Positions 59,951 through 64,000 of a stretch of 64,000 bases of DNA are shown here, piece after piece. Position numbers and translations under genes: made by a program. A model generated the notes under the pieces. The model had not been told where the DNA came from. It was given only the letters and a program-made list of their open reading frames with translations, and made no database searches. Source of the DNA: Artemisia argyi (lineage: Eukaryota > Streptophyta > Magnoliopsida > Asterales > Asteraceae); assembly GCA_030686995.1 (NCBI GenBank), contig CM060703.1, forward strand, positions 6,009,001 through 6,073,000, read 5' to 3'. Numbering within the stretch: the stretch's first letter is position 1; each line of letters starts with the position of its first letter.

Positions 59951-60742
59951 TTTCATACCGGGTAAAAGTACATTGATCACTTGATTGGATGATCAAAACT
60001 CCGCCAACCCGCTTGTCAATTTCATTCATCGACTTGAAGTTACCTTTACCTTCAAGCGTTGCTGTCAAATTATAACCAAGACCAAAATTATCATCCAAGA
60101 TATTAAAAATTTACCAAACTATTGTATACATGTAAAAACAGTTTATCCAACTTTCCACCCATTTCTTCTATAGATACTTTTTAAATTTTTTTATCCATTT
60201 AAACCGTTAGAGATAACACATAACCCTAATTAATCCATTTGTGTAAATATAGATTGAATTTGATATATTTACAGAAAATAGCTTACGAAACTCATTTCTC
60301 CATGAAAAAGTAGATGTTCAAACTTTTGAAGAGTTGATTCCAAGTAATCAAAAGCTACACCTAATCAAAATATAATGCCACACAATCTATTTAAAGCACA
60401 AGCTATGAATAGAAAATCGATTTATATCAACATATTCGATTATTTTCCTAAACTCTTTAATAAAGAATTACAATGATGTTGAGCACATAATAATTCTTAG
60501 GGGATCTTTGAGACTGTCTTCGCAAAAAAAAATTCAGGGTAAGAAGGTTTGTGGAACAAATTTCATCGGCTTTGACCCATAGCCCATACTAAAGAAATTG
60601 TTTTAAACCGAGTGTGTTTACACCTATTAGACAATTCAAACAGCCAACCGATTTTTCCAGGGACGCCAAGATCGTAGTTTGCTTTTTAGCATCTTTAGAG
60701 TCACCATGGAAACTTAAATCTTTAACAAAGTTGGAATCCACT
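59951..60742. other. Intergenic, no gene seen
   Basis: No recognised feature before the tandem repeat that leads into the third MATE copy. Confidence 0.4.
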
Positions 60743-61031
60743 AAAGGGAAGTTAATGATATTAACAAAGTTTGAGGCTAAACTAAGCTATAATTCCAATG
60801 GACTCGGCCTAATACGACACCGAAATGGCCTAATACTAAGTCATATTTCAAAAGTCCTTAAGCTTTTTCCACTACTGGTAGTAGCCCTTCGTCAAACAAA
60901 GGGAAGTTAATGATATTAACAAAGTTTGAGACTAAACTAAGCTATAATTACAATGGATTCGGCCTAATACTAAGTCATATTTCAAAAGTCCTTAAGCTTT
61001 TTCCACTACTGGTAGTAGCCCTTCGTCAAAC
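60743..61031 (+). repeat. Tandem repeat of about 134-155 bp, two units
   Basis: Units begin AAAGGGAAGTTAATGATATT at about 60743 and 60898 and end GGTAGTAGCCCTTCGTCAAA. The first has a 21-bp extra containing ACACCGAAATGGCC. The second ends directly at the breakpoint of the third MATE copy. Confidence 0.85.
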
Positions 61032-61041
61032 ACTTGGAATC

Positions 61042-62416
61042 AGCCTGAGTTAGTGGCTGAGTTGTCCGGGAAAGTGGCAATGTGGCTGATTCCAATGCAC
61101 ATGAGCTTTGTTTTTCAGTTTTCATTGGTGAGATTTTTGCAAGCTCAGCTCAAGACTGTGGTAATTGGTTGGGTGTCAGATGTGGTTCTTGTACTTCACT
61201 TGTGTGTGAATTGGTTTCTTTTTTCTAACTACCAAACAGGTGTTGTTTGGTCCGCCATCATGCTTGATTTTTCATGGTGAGTGTCTGTTTTGGGGTTATT
61301 TTTTTACGTTGTGTTTGGTGGATGTCGTGAATCTTGGAATGGTTTTTCCATGGAAGCGTTTTCGAGATTATGGGAGTTCTTTAAACTCTCCGCAGCTTCA
61401 AGTGTTATGCTTGCGCAAGTTAATCAATTATTTATGCTATAAAATGTTACATGGACCAAATGATGTAATGCTTTTTTTGTACTTCAATTCCTTTTAGGTT
61501 GGAAAGTTTTTACTATCGAGTATTGGTGATAGTAGCTGGGAGCTTAGGGAACACAGAAGTCGATATTGATGCGCTTTCAATATGGTTTGTGCATTGATCT
61601 CAAAATTACAACTGGATTTTATTTAACTATGTTTTCTTGCTTCACTGTTATGTGTTCTTGTTGGCAGCATTACTACTTATGGTTGGGAGATCATGATTCC
61701 ATATGGGTTCTTGGCTGCTACAGGGTACGTTCATAGTCTCATTGTTACAATGATCACATAGATGCATAAACGGAACTATAAAATCTATGAGAGGGTAAAC
61801 ATTTTAAATGAATACAGTGTTCGTGTGGCAAATGAGCTTGGAGCAGGCAATGCAAAAGGCGCGATAGTTGCTACCAAGATATCATTGCTAACATCCATCC
61901 TTATAGGCCTATTGTTTAGTGCTGTCAATCTGTCATCATTGCATTCCCTGACAAATTAGCTATGATCTTTACATCCAACAATGTTGTCATTAGCATGGTT
62001 AATGAACTTTCCGTGTTGCTAGCACTCACTGTACTTCTTAGTTGCATTCAACCGGTTTTTACAGGTGAGTTAGTCGTTCATATAGTATCTAATATTTAAA
62101 TTGAATCATACTAAGTTCTAAAACAATCTGAATTTTGTAGGAGTAGCACTTGGTTGTGGCTGGCAATCCCGAGTTGCTATGGTTAACCTTGGAAGCTACT
62201 ATGTCGTCGGAGTCCCTCTTGGTGTTGTACTAGAACGGTTTTTTGGCTTTGGCATTAAGGTTTAACATCTAGACTTTTGTGTATTATTTGTGGCTTGCAT
62301 GAAGTTAACCGGTTTGTTGGGTTGATCAGGGTCTTTGGGCAGGAATGCTGAGTGGGACCGTCGTCCAAACGTTAATCCTAGCGATCATAACCATTAGATG
62401 TGAATGGGACAAGCAT
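61042..62416 (+). pseudogene. MATE transporter copy 3, truncated and frameshifted
   Basis: It starts inside exon 2 at a point matching residue ~145 of the intact gene, so exon 1, intron 1 and the start of exon 2 are absent. Remaining exons: exon 2 to 61414, exon 3 61498-61584, exon 4 61668-61724, exon 5 61818-62064, exon 6 62141-62259, exon 7 62330-62416; exon 8 is not found. All match copy 1 in length except exon 5, which is 8 nt longer (after TTTAGTGCTGTCAATC) and shifts frame. TGG is TGA at 61278-61280. The exon 2 donor is GCAAGT instead of GTAAGT. It is clearly closer to copy 1 than copy 2 is, so this is the younger duplicate. Confidence 0.92.
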
Positions 62417-62590
62417 GTATTATCAAAACATATACTTTATAAGGGGCAACTTAAACCATTTAAATGAAAATGGGTAGTTCGGGTTTATAGTAAACTTTTG
62501 ATGGATCGGTAGATTTATAAATTTTGGCATGTTAGATTTTTTGGCGTAGACGGCGAGACCCCTTTTCAAGTCTTTGACTCGCACTCGTCT
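62417..62590 (+). other. MATE intron 7 remnant
   Basis: Matches intron 7 of copy 1 (ACTTTATAAGGGGCAACTTA and GATGGATCGGTAGATTTATA) until about 62605, where unrelated sequence begins. Confidence 0.75.
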
Positions 62591-62605
62591 TTATAGCATA
62601 TCCTT

Positions 62606-62790
62606 TCGGGGTATTCAAAAAATCCGAGAAACCGATGAATCGAGCCGAACAGCTCAATCCGAAACCGAAAAATCCAAAACCGAAGAAACCGAAACCGAAA
62701 AAAACCGCTTGCTCACGGTTTGGTTTCGGTTTTTATTTTTTGATATCCGCGGTTAACCGAACCGTGCTTAATACACGAAGGTTTTTAACT
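62606..62790. mobile_element. hAT-like MITE remnant
   Basis: CGGGGTATTCAAAAAATCCG, repeated AACCGA/TCCGAAACCG motifs and GGTTTCGGTTTTT followed by CGGTTAACCGAACCGTGC resemble the ends and core of name-type MITEs. It replaces the region where exon 8 of copy 3 should lie. No target duplication was settled. Confidence 0.4.
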
Positions 62791-62879
62791 AAATAATCAA
62801 ATAATCATACAAGTATTAATTATATTATTACACTAATTTTATTGTGTAACACATTTTTTGCTTCTAATGTAAACATTTC

Positions 62880-63207
62880 TGAGTGAGAGTTAATAAATGT
62901 GATGGCATTGCAAATTTCCTGTGAATTTGCTTCGAGTCATTCATTTTCAACTGTTACAAGTGATATATATCAATAACTCCACTTTAGAACAAGCGGAACA
63001 AAAGTGTACTTCTGGTTCTGCTAATAATATAACTCATAAACTGAGGTTAAGAATACATCAATTCTGATTACATTGGTCAAATGAGTGAAAATTTGTTTAG
63101 AATAACAAACTCAAAATCACATATTTGATACACTACTACCCAATAAAATCAGAGACAAACAAACAAAAAAAAAAAAAAAAACAAAACAAAAAAAAACAAA
63201 AAACAAC
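62880..63207 (+). other. MATE 3' flank remnant, then low-complexity DNA
   Basis: CATTGCAAATTTCCTGTGAATT at about 62906 matches the 3' flank of copies 1 and 2, so homology resumes beyond the MITE remnant. It is followed by AT-rich DNA and an A-rich tract at 63165-63206. Confidence 0.55.
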
Positions 63208-63338
63208 CTAGAGCTTTTCCAGTGCAAGGTCTTTAACAGAATCGGCAAGATTTGTAGTGTCAGCAGAGTATTTCTTCACGACCTTTACCGCTCATCCACA
63301 TTCACACGGATTTGATCCCTGCTGTCTCGCTCACGGAT
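63208..63338 (-). pseudogene. Second glycyl-tRNA synthetase fragment
   Basis: The minus strand reads IRERDSRDQIRVNVDE, as in the glycine-tRNA ligase C-terminus and near-identical to the piece at 19280-19545. A stop follows, and a shifted frame gives VVKKYSADTTNLADSVKDLA ending in a stop. Only about 130 bp remain. Its place downstream of a MATE copy mirrors the 19.3-kb fragment. Confidence 0.7.
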
Positions 63339-63480
63339 AGGTTGTATGGTTTTTCCTGTTTTTGAAGTGTTTTGGGTCAGTCCAAAACAGCTTTCTATCT
63401 TTATGTTGTAAAACATTTGGGAGTTTAATATAAAAATTTTACCGTTGCACCAAAATACAATAAACTATTCTCCCTATGCC

Positions 63481-63694
63481 GAAGCCTGGTTCGATTATGC
63501 GGGGTAAAGCTTTTAGCATGTGCCAATTAAAAAAAATTGGAACATGCAAGAAGCTTTACCCCGCATGTCATCGAACCAGGCTTCGGTCGAAGCCTGGTTC
63601 AATTACATGTTGAGTACAAGTTCTTGCATGTTCCAATTTCTTTTAATTGAAACATGCTAGAACTTTTAATCCACACGTAATTGAACCAGGCTTC
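63481..63694. repeat. Two tandem hairpins with GAAGCCTGGTTC arms
   Basis: Hairpin 1 (63481-63584) pairs GAAGCCTGGTTCGATTATGC and what follows with GCATGTCATCGAACCAGGCT; arms are about 48 bp with a short A-rich loop. Hairpin 2 (63589-63694) is a diverged copy (GAAGCCTGGTTCAATTACAT). Outer flanks AAACTATTCTC and GAGAATAGTTT are also inverted, so the whole of 63462-63712 may be one foldback MITE. TCGAACCAGGCTTC matches 13 of 14 bases of the miR165/166 core. Confidence 0.75.
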
Positions 63695-63712
63695 GTCTGA
63701 GAATAGTTTAAT

Positions 63713-64000
63713 GTATTTTCTGGGAGTGAGCCGTTGGTAGTGAGAGGATGGTGTTGGCTTAATGAAAGGAGGCGTGTGATAAAGAGTGATGTTAGGAGGA
63801 GCTAGGGTTAGTTCTTTTATAGCCAGATAATTAGGGTAAAGAGTGTTGTTCTCTATTGTTTGGGCTATTTTTGGACTTGGACTATCCGAAATTTGGGCTA
63901 CAAATCATATTATTCAAAACATTTTGGATTTTCGGTTGATCTGCATGTATAAGGGGCGAATTTTTGCCATATTTTTTTATCAAAGAGAAAATCACCAAAC
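63713..64000. other. Right flank, no gene seen
   Basis: No coding region or repeat recognised in this last stretch. Confidence 0.4.

Overview
This is 64 kb of AT-rich eukaryotic nuclear DNA from a flowering plant. It has GT-AG introns, a plant-type MATE transporter gene, a tracheary-element proline-rich protein, and a dense mix of LTR retrotransposons, LINE-like and SINE elements, hAT, Mutator-like, CACTA, Stowaway and Tourist elements, and Helitron-like ends. An Asteraceae origin is my inference: the proline-rich membrane protein resembles Zinnia TED7, and the repeat families look familiar from composites. The sequence alone does not prove it. Almost all of the window is transposon or decayed duplicate, and only two genes look intact.

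Left part (1-19.6 kb). A MATE efflux transporter gene (4454-6978, + strand, eight exons, 479 codons) reads through without a break. A Mutator-like inverted-repeat element (700-4317) lies between it and an upstream block (about 297-690). The same block lies close to the second, dead copy (8779 to about 18590). That copy carries two CGA-to-TGA nonsense changes, frameshifts and three large insertions: a LINE-like insert holding a CACTA end, an unclassified 2.3-kb insert, and a 3546-bp solo LTR with a perfect 5-bp target duplication. A hAT-type MITE and a C-terminal fragment of glycyl-tRNA synthetase follow.

Middle (19.6-31.2 kb). This part holds a tandem MITE cluster (21480-22345), a SINE (about 23354-23745), an intact TED7-like gene on the minus strand (24324-25595), a LINE-like ORF1 (DUF4283 plus CCHC knuckle) without reverse transcriptase, a hAT-type MITE, and an F-box fragment.

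Right-middle (31.2-53.6 kb). A Ty1/copia element (31606-37769) has two 240-bp LTRs and a perfect 5-bp target duplication but is mostly non-coding inside. It sits in a block built from the palindrome AATCCCATGGGATT. Then come a Mutator-like element (40850-42499), a candidate Helitron region carrying RCC1-repeat debris (about 42881-49172), three hAT-type MITEs, one of them a dimer around a TA microsatellite, and a second deletion-derived copia element (51571-53597).

Right end (53.6-64 kb). A Tourist element sits inside a Stowaway element. There is an insertion made of two LTR-like sequences in inverted orientation with a 5-bp target duplication, a third, 5'-truncated MATE copy (about 61042-62416), a second glycyl-tRNA synthetase fragment, and two tandem hairpins ending in a miR166-like core. 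MATE followed by glycyl-tRNA synthetase debris occurs twice, about 43 kb apart, which points to a segmental duplication of a MATE-GlyRS unit later broken up by transposons. All splice sites and boundaries were read by eye.
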